This document shows, in pieces, positions 23,470-35,160 of a stretch of 64,000 nt of DNA (its first letter is position 1; each line of letters begins with the position of its first letter). Source of the stretch: Thuidium tamariscinum. Taxonomy: Eukaryota; Streptophyta; Bryopsida; Hypnales; Thuidiaceae. Position numbers and translations under genes: made by a program. A model generated the notes under the pieces. It saw nothing but the letters and a program-made list of their open reading frames with translations, was not told the DNA's origin and did not search any database. Where the stretch lies: contig OX344758.2 of the NCBI GenBank assembly GCA_947034885.2, positions 18,131,067 to 18,195,066 on the forward strand, in the 5' to 3' direction.

Positions 23470-24060
23470 TAATTTTAAAAAGAAATTAAAATTAAAATTA
23501 GAAAGTTTGCATTACATTCTAAGTCCTTCAATGTGTAATAGACAATTGAACTTTGAGTGTCACAAACCATGATATTCCAAAGAGGGGACAACCTCTTTAT
23601 ACAAGTAGGGTGGTAGGAGGTAGAAAAAACCATATGGGATACATAAATTAGGATGAGTAGGAGCTTAACCACTCATACCTAAGTCACAACTAGGAATTTT
23701 GCTTAAAGAAGAATTTCAACGTCATTTAGGCATAATAGAATAGTTCTTTTCAAATACCTCTAAACTATAAAACGATAGAAATTCAAACCAAATTTCATCT
23801 CTAAAAATTCATTTGAAATTTTAAAACTCCAATCAAAAGTTATAGACAAATTTCAGAGAAGAAATTTTAAATTGTCAAAAAAATTGTTTCTTCTAACCCC
23901 TGTAAAATTTGTCCATAAATTTTGATTTGAGGCTTGAAATGCCAAATAGATTTTTGGAGATGAAGTCTAATTTGATTTTCTACCTTTCTTTAGTTCAAAT
24001 TTAAAAATAAAAAAATTCTACTATATCTAAATGATGTCTTCAATTCTACTTGAAGTATGT
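23470..24060 (+). repeat. Foldback-like repeat family D, copy 1
   Basis: Related to 52376-53071 and, inverted, to 56196-56643. Two arms that are inverted relatives of each other flank a short centre near 23875-23900; the arms carry paired blocks such as ctctaaaaattcatttgaaat and atttttggagatgaag. No protein is encoded. Confidence 0.6.
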
Positions 24061-24163
24061 TTTATGAATTGCTAGATCAAAATATGAAATTCCATTTTTT
24101 TTCACAATTAATACAAATAAGTTCATCTTGTGATAACTAGGGACCACTTTTCTTGTAATGTTA

Positions 24164-25900
24164 TTAGCTCCTAAAGTCCCAAGGCTTTCTTCCATCAAAA
24201 ACCGCTCAAGACTATCATTTCTATAGCAACAAGCCAAAAAAATAAATTTAACGTTTTTCTTGCATGTTTATTTATAGAATCTTATACTGAACTAGTGCCA
24301 AAATGTGTAGAAGAAGTTTCAAGAACTTTGACCTTGTAGATTGCAAGATATTTGCATTTAAAGTGAAGGAAACAAATTTCTATACACCTTGCTCAATTAT
24401 ATTTTATAGTGAAGAATTCAATTAAGAATCTAAGAAAAAGAAATTTAATATAAGAGGATATTTAAAGTGTTTGGAAGATTGCAAATTCTTGCACTATCAG
24501 AACGATGGGAATTCTACCACATTAGCAATCTAACATAGTCAGGAGATTGTGACATTAGATAATACTAATTTTCTATTTATTGTAGTTAATTTTTAAATAA
24601 TTTTAAATAATTTTATAGTTTTTAATAATTTTTTAAATTTTTTAAATTTAAAAATTCAAACCAACAATGTCTAGTCTACAACAATGGAAGTTATTTCAAG
24701 GAACAACCTTGAAATAGTCTCCTAATGACACTTAATTTTCATTCATTAAAAAGTTGTTAACCCCTCAAGGACCAAGGGGACATAATGTATTGTCTTCAAA
24801 TTTTCAATGGCAAATTTTTCTTAGGATGAAATAGATCTCAATATTTCGTAAACTAGTATCTTATAGAATAACAAGTTCACATACTTGTTGAATTTCCAGA
24901 TATTTAAAATTTGAATACAAGAAGTATTTAAAAATTTATTTAGAAAATGTAGTCTAATAGAAGAAGGGAACAAATATAACATTTTTCAAATGAAAAGAGT
25001 AGTAGAGATGGAAGAAAACAAAAACAGTTTGGATATTTCTAGTCTTTGATCAATACAAACAACACAAATAATCAAGATTTGGAGAGTTTTTCTTCAAAAT
25101 TTCATTTTTAGCAACTTTACAAATAAGAGGTTCAATCTAGAGAACACAAGGAGATTGAGAATACAAAATAATTAAAGTGATTAAAAAAAATATCAAGATG
25201 TTCCAAACAATATATATAATAATAATATCAATTTTTAAATTTAAAAAACTTACACATATCTAAATTTCTAAATTTTTTGTAGGATCCAATTTGGTCAATT
25301 TTGGCATTCTACTCCTCTTCAAAAATGTCTATAAATTTCAAAGAGTTTCTTATTTTTCAAGTTTGAAAAATAAATAAAATATTTGAAAATTTGTCTTAGA
25401 TTCCAAGAAAACAAATTTTGGAAGTAGAAAAGCATTATAATTCATCTTTTATAAAAAAATTCTCCAAAATTTGCATTCTTTGCCTATGAAGTTGATCATC
25501 TAAAATTGTTGTAATCTAAAATATCCAATGGTCAAAATTTTGAACAATTAATTCCATGTATATTAGACAAAGTAGTTTTTTCTTTTTGTACAATAGAAAT
25601 TAAAATTTTCAAGTACAAATATGTGCCAAAAAATATCAAAGTGACACAATTCATTGAAAATTCTTTGTAGTCAAAAAGTTGTTGGGCCTTCAAATTAAGT
25701 GGATGTGGGTTCAAAATTGAAGGGAATACTAAACCATTAATAACTCCAAGATGGAATTGAAACACATTGATCTCAACATTGAGATTGTTTCATCAAGAAT
25801 AATGTATTCATAAACTTCGAAATTTGCCATAATAATTGAAAAATTAGATTATTTCAATAGAGTTTGGACATACATGTTAAGGAATAAATAATAGACTTGC
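24164..25900 (+). mobile_element. Copy P4 of the TTAA element, split by a nested insertion
   Basis: The left part, 24164-24760, starts TTAGCTCCTAAAGTCCCAAGG and follows copy P1 as far as its cattcattaaaaa block and the TTAA after it. The homology to P1 then resumes at 25695 (ttaagtggatgtgggttcaa, matching ttaagtagaagtaggtccaa at 17130). The sequence between is a second element. The right end of P4 is not identifiable; 25900 is approximate. Confidence 0.55.
24757..25698 (+). mobile_element. TTAA element nested inside P4, copy P5
   Basis: A 942-bp insertion flanked by TTAA on both sides, left terminus TTAACCCCTCAAGGACCAAGG, right terminus (reversed) a weaker TTAATTTGAAGGCCCAAC. The undisrupted target, a single TTAA, is seen at the homologous place in copy P1. 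AT-rich and non-coding. Confidence 0.6.
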
Positions 25901-27999
25901 ATAAAATGATTTTTCAAAAAAATTTAAAAAAATTTCATTTTGTAGTATGTGGACTAAGAATTCTTCTTAAAATTTTTATAATAAGAATGTCAACAATTTT
26001 AGAATTATATTGTATAAAATATTATTGCTTAAAATATGTCTCTAAATATTTCAAATATTCCAAATATTTTGTATAATTTTCAAATTGTGAATATTTGAGT
26101 CATATTTTGAAACCTCTCTTGTCTATTTAGCCAACTATTCCTTAAAATAAACTTTTAACTTTCTTTATCATATAATTAGAACTTGAAAGTTTTATCATTA
26201 ATGGTAAATCTCAAATTACTTTGAATAAATACAAGAAAACTAAATTTTTTTGACATTTCACAATGAAAAAAAACTATTTCTAAAATTGACTAAAAGAACA
26301 AAATTATAAAGCAATTGGCAAACCACCTTTACTACACTAGGCTAGAGTTAGATTTGTTTAAATTTTCTTGAATATAATTTACTATTCCATCTAAGGAAAT
26401 TTTTAGAGATCAAAATTTGGCCTAATTGGACAATGTAGAAAATATGAATGAAAATAATTTTAATCCTTAGAAAAGTAATAAAGTTGGTGTTGTAACCAAC
26501 TGTAAAGTTTGGAGTACTTCCAATGGCCTCAAAATAGTTCTAAGCCTTGTGAAATGAACTTTGAAAATTTCTAAATTGTGTAAATGAATAAAAACTCAAC
26601 AAAAAAAAGAAATAAATTTATATATGACCTAATGAATCTAATCCAATGCACAATTAAGAACATTACACACCAAATTTGTAGAATAAAAAAAAATTGTATG
26701 ATGCTCTTCCAAAGAGAGAAATTTCAAATGCTACCTATAAACTAATCAGAATTTATAAGTTTGTTTTGAAGGACCATGGATAGAGTAGATTGAGGATGTT
26801 TTCAAACAATAATATTTTAGTCAATAAAAAAAATATAATTCATAATATTCTTATCACAAAATTTCAAAAAAATTCTCATTCAACTTATTATCGTATTTTA
26901 TCTTCAAATCTTCATACTCATATTAAAAATAGTTTTTTTTTTCAATATACAATTTGATTAAATTATTAAAATATCAAAAATTGTTTAAGAATTTTGGATT
27001 TTTTAAATGCCAATGAGAAACCTATATAAACTCAATTGAACATCTTTAATTCCTCAATTAGCTATGACAATTTTTGTAAGATTACAAAACATTTTGAGAG
27101 CTATTGTAGAAGAATACTATTAGATTTTGGTAATCATCAATCCCAAATCTTGAATGGTACCTTGTATAGCCAATAAAAGAAATTTTGACATCTTAATTTT
27201 GACACTTGTAAGGAAGGTGAAAATTTTGACACCTAAATTCTTTTGATCTTAAGCAACTTTTTTATTGCCATTCTCAACTTCTTCTTGAGGCCGATGGGAT
27301 GAGTCACTATAGTAGAATTTATGTTTTAAACCAACAACTTTATGATACTATAAGATTCTAGCTAGTATAAACATTAGTTTGAAGGAAATTTACTAGTGAG
27401 GAAATAATATTGGAAGAAAAAAAAAAGTGGAACATATCAATAAATATGCAATTAAAAATACACTAACAAATAATAATAAGTATCTGTAACTGGATGAACT
27501 TTATAGTGAGGAGTCAAAGGCAACAATAGTGTACAATAGTGATTGGAGTGAGTGAATAAAAATGAAATATAAAGTATCTTCATGGTAGAACTATCCATAG
27601 TCAACCACTTAAGCACTTCTACACATGTTCTAGAGTAGTAGAAGGAAATGACAAGCATCATCAATTTTTCAAAAAAAATTCCTTGAATTTGAATTACTAT
27701 AAGTTTGGGAAGCTAAAAGTTGGCATACATCTATTCCCAATATATAGAGTCTTCTAATTCTGATGATTCTGCTTTTCCACTCACTACTTTGGGACATTTG
27801 TCATGAGCTCATTAGTCTCAATCTCAGAAAGGGGTGAAAAACACATTCCGAGATTTGGTTGAAAATGTATTTCAACCTTGATTGAAAATGGTTGCACCTA
27901 GAAATGGTTACTATGGATCCCTCATTGGGAATGGGTGGGTGGTTCTACCATACAATATACCAAAATTTTCTCTTGCAATGAATTACCATTCATTTGTGT
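25901..27999. other. AT-rich gene-free DNA
   Basis: No gene, RNA or bounded element recognised. Confidence 0.5.
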
Positions 28000-29009
28000 G
28001 AACAAAAAAACCTGTCAATTTTGTCAATTAGTGCGGTTATGTGTGTAAGTAGAACCTCTCTTAGTGCAAGGTGTTGGGACTTTACACTGAGGTTTTTGCA
28101 TTTAGAGAGGTGCAATGAATGGCCATTTACAAATGTCAAATTCCAACACTATTTTTCAGAGAATGTTCTTCAAATTGGCCCCTCTTCTGAACTCCATTAC
28201 TGCACGTTTGCGCTGAGAGGGGGTGCACTACAAGAGGTTTGACCTGTACTACAAGGCCCAGCCGGTCTACCAACTTTCCCAAAGCTTTCAAGGAGTCTTT
28301 TGTTGAAGCTCCGTCCTCTGATAGAATTCCTCCTTCCACATTGGTCACTGGTTTCATTCTCGATCCCAAAATCCTCATGACGTTCCGTCAGTATCCTTCA
28401 CTACTCATCACTGTAACTTTTAAGTGGCAGCGCCGCTTCAAAGAAATTATTATTTTGCTGTGAACTGAAGATGAAACACCATCATTCCCAATCACATTTG
28501 GCGTTTCCACAGAAACCAACCCCCAAAAGCAGAGTTGCTATCATTCATACGGTAGACGACATCAAAAACGTATCTGACAAGCGTGGAGTGCATGCAGCCC
28601 AAGAAAACGGACCTCGTCTCGGCGTCGAGGGTGCAAACCCCGAGCACGTGCTCACTCCTCGAATTGCTCCGTTTCATCTCTGTTTCGGTGTTTCCAACAA
28701 CAAAAGGATGAAATCAGAGAGATGCCCTCCGCCATTGCCACACTCAGCCAGAAATAAAAGTGAAAGCAATTTTCTATTTTTGAAACTCAAAACAACTTCA
28801 AAATTCAATAACTTTGATTCACAGTTTCACACCATGTGCCCAAATGCCACCACGAAACAAAGCCCGTGCACCCCTCCTCGCAACCCCGTCCTCTCTGGCA
28901 CAAATTCAACCATGATATCCTGCTACTACCTTTGATTCCGTAGAGTCGTGCATTCCAGCTCCCGCTCTAGAACATCCGTCCTTGCCAAGCTCATGTCCTT
29001 GACTGCTCG
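28000..29009. other. GC-richer island without a recognised gene
   Basis: Composition changes sharply from the AT-rich desert here. Open frames of 154 codons (28471-28935, plus) and 80 codons (28136-28378, minus; it contains DSLKALGKLVDRLGLVVQ) are not recognised. This may be upstream sequence of the oxidase gene or a decayed exon. Confidence 0.35.
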
Positions 29010-29594
29010 CAAAACTAACTTATCATGTCTGAGTGAGATTGCGTTGTGTCTGTGTTCTCCCTCCAAGTGTAGAATTATTGATTCTTCGGACTACCTGCAC
29101 ACTTACTAAATAATTATCGACTATCTTGCACAAGTGCACCCATTTTTGGCTACTGTCTTTGATTGAGGTGATGCACACCAGCTATCGCTTTGGATCACCG
29201 CAATCCTAACGGTCAGGGCCGAGCTAGCAGATCCGCATATCTGAGTGAGATTGTGTGCTTGCAGTGCGGTGTTCGCCCTCCAAATGACGTAGAGTTGATT
29301 TTTCAACTTGTGAAGAGTTAGTAGATCCTCATGTCGTAGTGAGGTTGTGTGCTTAAAGTAGACTGAGTTGCAATCCCCTTCCAAATACCGAGGTGCTTCT
29401 TCGAGCTACTCTAGGTCCTCTTGTTCGATCTAGTGAGGCTGTTTGCTTTCATATGTACGGCCTTCCAAACCAAGAGGAGTTGATTCTTCGATATTTTGAA
29501 GAGCTACTAGACGCACACGTCTGAGTGAGATTCTAGGTGTACTTTCAGAACGCGCTGCATTCCCCTTCCAACTGCAGATTCGAATCGGAGGAAA
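29010..29594 (+). repeat. Degenerate ~94-bp tandem repeat upstream of the oxidase
   Basis: Four contiguous units start at 29221, 29315, 29403 and 29501 (88-98 bp each), and the fourth ends at the start codon at 29595. Shared landmarks per unit are gagctactaga, then gtctgagtgagattgtgtgc, then ccttccaaat, then gagttgattcttcga. A fifth, diverged unit lies at about 29010-29095. The array must overlap the promoter or 5' leader. Confidence 0.7.
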
Positions 29595-31442
29595 ATGTGT
29601 CGAGACGTGCTCGTGGTGTGGTTGCTTCTCGCAGTCAGCTCATTCATTCCGGCTGCAGAGGCGCTCAGTGAAGCGTACACGCATGAAGACGCTGGCAACA
29701 CCCTCTACTCCGCCTACGGGTACCTGAAATGCACATCAGACGAGATCCACGCCCCAAACACCACTGAGAGCGTCAGCAATCTCGTCAAGCGGTTCGCCCA
29801 GGAGTCATCTCCCGTGAAAGTGCGTGTGACGCACCGTGGCTACCACAGTGTCTCCGGGTTTAATTGCCCCGGACGTCGCGCCAGCACGAAGTTCGCAGCG
29901 GGGGAGAACTCTCACGAGGAACCCTCTCTCACGACAACGGCAGTAACGCTGCTCCTCCATTCCATGAACCGCATTGTGTCAGCAGATAAGGAGCATTACC
30001 AGCTCACGGTGCAGTCGGGGATGACGGTCCAAGACCTCGTGGACGCCGCGGAAGCACATGGCATGACAGTCCCCTCCACTGCCATACCGATGTACGGCAA
30101 CTTGACTCTCAGCGGCGTGGTGGTGACTTCTGCTCATGAGACGGGGTTACACCGGGTCAGCCAGCTGGGACACCTCGTGACCAAAGTGCAATGGGTGAAC
30201 GGGAAGGGCGACATAGTAGTGAGCGACGCCGCAACCGAAACAGGTGCAAGAGAGATTACTGGTCTCATCGGGGGACTGGGCTTGTTGGGCATCATCACCG
30301 AGTTCACATTCCAGCTGGAGCCGCCTTCTCTAACCATAGGAGAGACTCGTAACGGCCTTGACGATGCCACCCTTGCGACTGACGTGAAGATGCTGTTGCA
30401 AGAGACTCCGTTTGTGATTATCACCTGGAAACCAGATTGGGGGAAGTACCGGGCGATTACGTACAAGACCATCAAGGCTGATGAAGAGCTTCCTGCCTGG
30501 GCTCCTCCTCTCCACCCGAAAGCACGATCAGCTTTAACGAACGCCATTCCCAATAGCGTCGCAGCTGTCATCAAGGAGAGCCTCACGAATTGGGAAGCGG
30601 ACCCGTTGGACGAGTCCCAAAACGCTTCTGCCCAAAACGCAGGCATATGCGACCTGGCTGCTGTGTTATTCAGCGTCTCTTTCTTCCAAGATGAGAATGG
30701 GAGGCTACTTGACAACGTTACACTCCCCACCAACAGAGCTACGCTCGCACCTGAATGCGCACCCCATTGCGCATATCGGACAGCCCACATGGGAGCAGGA
30801 ATGAAGGATTCGGAGTTCGCCATGAAATTCTCTCAGCTGGGAGACTTGGTGAATGATATCAAGGGCATCGTGAAAGCCGAGATGGAGGAGATTCAAAGCC
30901 GGTTGGATTTCACCTGGTGCATGCCCCCGGGGTACTTCTGGTTCCGGTTCGGAGGGAAATCGAGGTCGCTTCTCGGCACGAGCGCTGGTATCGAAGACGT
31001 GGTCTACGTCCAGTACAACACGCTGGAAGCCGCGGCGTCGTCACCCGAGAAGCACCAGAAGGGGGAGGCCGTCATGCAGACGTTCGAGCAGCTGATGCTG
31101 TGCAAGTACAAGGCGAGACCTCATTGGGGGAAGAACCACGAGCGCGCCTTCCGCCACCCTAAGTGCCATGTGCGGGATAACTATCCAGATAGGAGCTTCG
31201 AGGAGATGCTGCAGATGCAACAGGAGCATGATCCGAAGAAGATGTTCGAGCCGCAGCTTTTCAAGCAAGTGCTGGAGAGGAGAGGGCCGTCGTATCATAA
31301 GCGATGCGCCTCGGCCACCTGGTGCTACTGCGACGCGGATGTGCACTGCCCTGAAGGCAATGTTTGCCGGTCATCTCCGGTCTTCCCCGAGTACAAAATC
31401 TGTCGACTAGATACCTCCAGCGTCGACCACCATGAGTTGTGA
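29595..31442 (+). CDS. Secreted L-gulonolactone oxidase-like FAD enzyme
   Basis: Member of the plant L-gulono-1,4-lactone oxidase (GulLO) family of FAD-linked aldonolactone oxidases, whose role in ascorbate synthesis in plants is debated. One exon, 615 residues, near the usual plant length. Residues 1-23 form a signal peptide (hydrophobic LVVWLLLAVSSFIPAAEA), so the protein probably enters the secretory pathway. An FAD-binding PCMH-type domain follows (about 45-245) with VTHRGYHSVSGFNCPG, GMTVQDLVDAAEAHG and a TSAHETGLHRVSQLGHLV block. The C-terminal half is the aldonolactone-oxidase domain, with the conserved RPHWGKNH motif (about residue 510), KKMF, and a Cys-rich tail CYCDADVHC...GNVCR, typical of plant GulLOs. 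Several N-glycosylation sites (NTT, NLT, NAS, NVT) fit secretion. Codon use is GC-rich compared with the flanks. Confidence 0.9.
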   Translation: MCRDVLVVWLLLAVSSFIPAAEALSEAYTHEDAGNTLYSAYGYLKCTSDEIHAPNTTESVSNLVKRFAQESSPVKVRVTHRGYHSVSGFNCPGRRASTKFAAGENSHEEPSLTTTAVTLLLHSMNRIVSADKEHYQLTVQSGMTVQDLVDAAEAHGMTVPSTAIPMYGNLTLSGVVVTSAHETGLHRVSQLGHLVTKVQWVNGKGDIVVSDAATETGAREITGLIGGLGLLGIITEFTFQLEPPSLTIGETRNGLDDATLATDVKMLLQETPFVIITWKPDWGKYRAITYKTIKADEELPAWAPPLHPKARSALTNAIPNSVAAVIKESLTNWEADPLDESQNASAQNAGICDLAAVLFSVSFFQDENGRLLDNVTLPTNRATLAPECAPHCAYRTAHMGAGMKDSEFAMKFSQLGDLVNDIKGIVKAEMEEIQSRLDFTWCMPPGYFWFRFGGKSRSLLGTSAGIEDVVYVQYNTLEAAASSPEKHQKGEAVMQTFEQLMLCKYKARPHWGKNHERAFRHPKCHVRDNYPDRSFEEMLQMQQEHDPKKMFEPQLFKQVLERRGPSYHKRCASATWCYCDADVHCPEGNVCRSSPVFPEYKICRLDTSSVDHHEL

Positions 31443-32078
31443 ATACACAATTGTTCTTCCAACTTGTTGAAGATATGGCGATGACCTCTGTATGAATCTT
31501 GCTAGACCTGAATACCTTTGAAAAGCGTACGTCGGGTGAGTGAGAAGACGTTACTCCAGCTAGCTTCGGTGAAAGTAAAAATTTACAATTTTTGCTAACT
31601 CTTTATGCCCGCACTGCTCAGCAGTTTGCAAATTGGTGACAGATCCTGCTAATCAGACTTGCAATGAACTGACAATCATTTCCATTATTGAACTGGACTC
31701 TCGAATTTTTGACAAGCAAACTAACCTTGTCTTTAACAAAGGTTCGAAGTGCTATATCCTCTGGCACCACAGGCAAGTAGCAGGCGTGACCTTAACTCGC
31801 AAGCCTTACTCCCCATTGGTAACCTTGCAAGTGCAGGCCCCACACGTTGGGCTCTGGCACCTCCAGTTAGCTATTTGGCGCTACTTGGTTGGTGCTTAAG
31901 ACTTGTTTTGTACTATGCAAAGGTTACCTCAGACGAGGCGTTTTGAGGTCGTCATATCTTCCTCTTGAAATTTCAATGAAGTGGTGAAATTTCTACTACT
32001 AGCGGATGGACTGAAGCATTTCCTAATGTTTCATCCCAAGCGTGACTTCGGTTGAGAAGTGCGTGTCAGCTCAAAGGA
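31443..32078. other. Convergent intergenic region
   Basis: 3' flanks of the oxidase (plus) and the coiled-coil gene (minus), which converge here. Nothing else is recognised. Confidence 0.4.
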
Positions 32079-35000
32079 CTACCCACCGAGATTCCCACGG
32101 TCACCCAAGCCGGCAAGCTGAGCTAATCCAGTTTGTCCCGTCTCGTATAATTCCGCCACCTTCATGGATTTGGCAGCAGCTGCAGTGGGATCTTCACATG
32201 GTGAACTCCAATTAGCCATTCCAGCATTGGGGTCAGCATCAGGTATGAATGGATTGACGACGGCCACATTCTGAAAGCTAGGGCTGCCATTGGTGAGGGC
32301 AAATGGCGGGGGTGTACCACCCTGACCACCAAGATGCTGTAGCCGAACCCTTGCCAACTTGCTTGCCAATTCCGAATCTCCAACCTGCAGGAACTAGTGA
32401 CTCGTTTGTTAGATAAGTGACTCCAATAGGGATGTCCCGCAGAAGAAGGCAAGTTCAGAGTTCCATTCCAAAACTATACGAGAAGGCTGATTCTTCAAGA
32501 AAACAAGAATCATGTTGTGCCCACTTTAGAAACAAACCTGAAAATCATGTAGCAGAAATTGCGAGGACAACTCCCTAATGTTTCGTGAAGCTCTGGAGGA
32601 AAGCTAATCGAGGTTTGGGAGCAGATTCGAACCTTGTTGTTTGCACATAAGGCTACATCACGGGCCGTGACGACACTTTTGACGCGTTTCAGCACATTCG
32701 ATCGCCGTTGATTCTTCAACTCCTCCTCAAGCGCTACCTTATCACTTTTCAACTTGCCATTCTCTAGCAGTAGTAGATTCACCGTATTGATCAAATCCAT
32801 TTCCTCCATCCGTAGACGACCTTTCCTTGCATGCCCTCCGAAGAACTACAATTGCACACAAATTCTGTCAAGGTAGAAGATACTAAGGATCTGATTCCAT
32901 GTCCAATAGTCCGTTACCTACAGTAACTCATCTATTGATGCACTTGCTGGGGCTCATTAACAGATGGTGTAAAGAATAATCTGGCTACTTGTCTGGCCAC
33001 TCATCTTGGAATGGAAATGGGATTGTCTACTATCAATTATAGTAGTTTATTACCTCCCACTTTCAAATTGCAAAAGAAATTCATATTCTTCATCTCAATA
33101 CACTTGGTTCCTGCCCCCAAAGACCTCTACACTGCTCTACAGTGATCTCCCAAAAATCACATTCTTAGAATTGTTATAGTGTTTTAGGAGACGAATACAG
33201 TACCCTCAACGTTAATTACAACAAATTTTGCGTATCTACAAGCTTGGATTGATGTGACAACTATAATGAAACTGTTTTCTTTTGTGAAAACTAGATGTAG
33301 AAGCAGGCAATGAGAGGATTTCACCTTCTGATTCATTTTCACCATCTCGAGCTCGGACCGTAATGCCTCGTTTTCCTGCAGCCACAAATCCCCTTAGAAC
33401 ATGGTTTTTGTTTTCAAGTAAAACACCAACATGCAATGTTTGAAGTCACATGTTTGTTGGGTGTAACAACCTTTCGCATGTTGTAGACCTCGGTCACAAG
33501 TTGAGATCGAGCGGAGGTCTCATCCTTGAGATTATCTTCGAGCTGAAGCCGCGAGGCTTCAACAGCGGAAAGCTGTGCTTGCAAGGAATGACACTCTTGC
33601 CGAATTTCCCCATACCTAGTCTGGTGACCAAGTTCCGCTTCCTCGTGTGCCTTCAACTTCGTTTGCAACTGCTTGAATTTTGTAGAATAGAGGTCCTGCA
33701 GCACCCGATGTTTCGTTAAGCGCCCTGTAAGCCATCTCCTGATAGTCGATTGCGAAAATTATTTCGAGAAAAGAGAGATACATGATCTGTACCTGCAATG
33801 CGTTAATCTCTTGCCTCAGGATATTCCGTTCAATGCCAACCTCACCAGCACATGAGGCCGCCTGCTCAGTGACAGCTGCGGCTTGCTGCATCGAAGGCTT
33901 TTGTTCTCTTGCGCTTGCCAACTCTTGCTTCAATTCATCGTTCTCTTGCTTTAACTGTGCCATAGGACAGCAAATGAGCATCGTGATTCACTTATTCGGA
34001 GGGCTTCAATAGCAAATTGGCTAAAATGGATAGAATTAGAATGACACAAATACATGTACCATTACGAAGAAGATTTCAGATTCGAGTTCTTGGACTACGT
34101 TTTTGCTACTAGTTTTGCGATTTTCTCTGTTCTTATTCAACATCCAATTTTCAGTAACCTCTCACAGGTGTAATTGGAAAACTTGAGAAGTTCGATCCAA
34201 CTGACGCTATGATAGAAAGTAAGAACCTGATCGAATGCCGTTCTTCGGAATTATGCTTAAATGCATTCGTTCAGTCGCAGGGAACTAACCTTGCCGCGGA
34301 TAAGAACAAGTGTATCGTTCTTTGCATCCACAATCACACGCAGCAACGCAACTCCGGCCTCCAACTTTTGCAACTGAAGGAAAAAGACAAACACGCGATC
34401 CCTGAATGAAGGTTAGAAGAAGGAATGGATCAATCCCTCTTCTTCGGTCATCTTCAGGTATAGAATCCTAAGAGAAAAAGGACATAGCTGCATTGGTTGT
34501 GCACCTCGTCTATTATTTTATTTGGTCCATCCGAGTCGCTTGTTTTGTGAGTTTTCCCGGTCTTAGTGTTGATGACTTTAAAATTCGGGAGCACATGCCT
34601 TTGAAAAGCTTCCACAGACATCAAGATGTTGCTCGCCATGGCGGTGCTCTTGATCATGATCGATTCTATACTACGCAGGCGTCCACCGAAAGTTGACTCC
34701 TCATCGTCAATAGTTTTCTTCAATTTCTTGACCTCGGCCATGAGATGCTCCTTCTCACTGACAACCTTATCCTTGTCGGCGATGGCATTAGCAAGACTTG
34801 AAGATGCTGGCTCTAACAGCGCCTTGACGCGCTCTATCTCTCCTTTCAACTTTTGTGTGGAAGCGTTCACTAGGGCGGACACTTCCACATCACGATGCGC
34901 TCGCAGTCTCTGGAGCTCAAGTCTCTGTTTCATAGGAATTTAACAGCAATAGTGAACGCGTCTTAATGGAACTTTCCGATGTGTGAACAGAAGCAATCTC

Positions 35001-35160
35001 GAAAGTACCGGACAATGAAAATCGAAGAAGATGCTACACTCACTTGATTTTTCTCGCGGTTGATTAGGTCATTGAGCTGAAAACGAAGAATATCGTTCTC
35101 CTGTTGCAGAGACTTCGCCATCATTTCGGCCTCCGCCGAACGTTGTTTGGAGGGCCTCAT
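32079..35160 (-). CDS. Coiled-coil protein, eight phase-0 exons
   Basis: Unrecognised protein, at least 525 residues. Minus-strand exons: 35160-35044, 34924-34505, 34373-34290, 33954-33793, 33695-33471, 33375-33325, 32845-32633, 32384-32079. Every intron is GT-AG and phase 0, which supports the model. Long heptad-rich stretches (SLQQENDILRFQLNDL, KDKVVSEKEHLMAEVKKLKK, LKQENDELKQELASAREQ, EASRLQLEDNLKDE, NEALRSELEMVKMNQK) predict a nearly continuous coiled coil; the last about 90 residues are Gly/Pro/Ala-rich and not coiled. This suggests a scaffold, cytoskeletal or motor-tail protein, but no motor or other domain is present. The start is uncertain: the ATG at 35160 sits directly behind an acceptor-like site (tttcag), so one or more upstream exons may exist. 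Confidence 0.7.

Noticed and set aside
30134..30823. 229-codon minus-strand frame
   Set aside because: Shadow of the GC-rich lactone oxidase gene; no recognisable motif.
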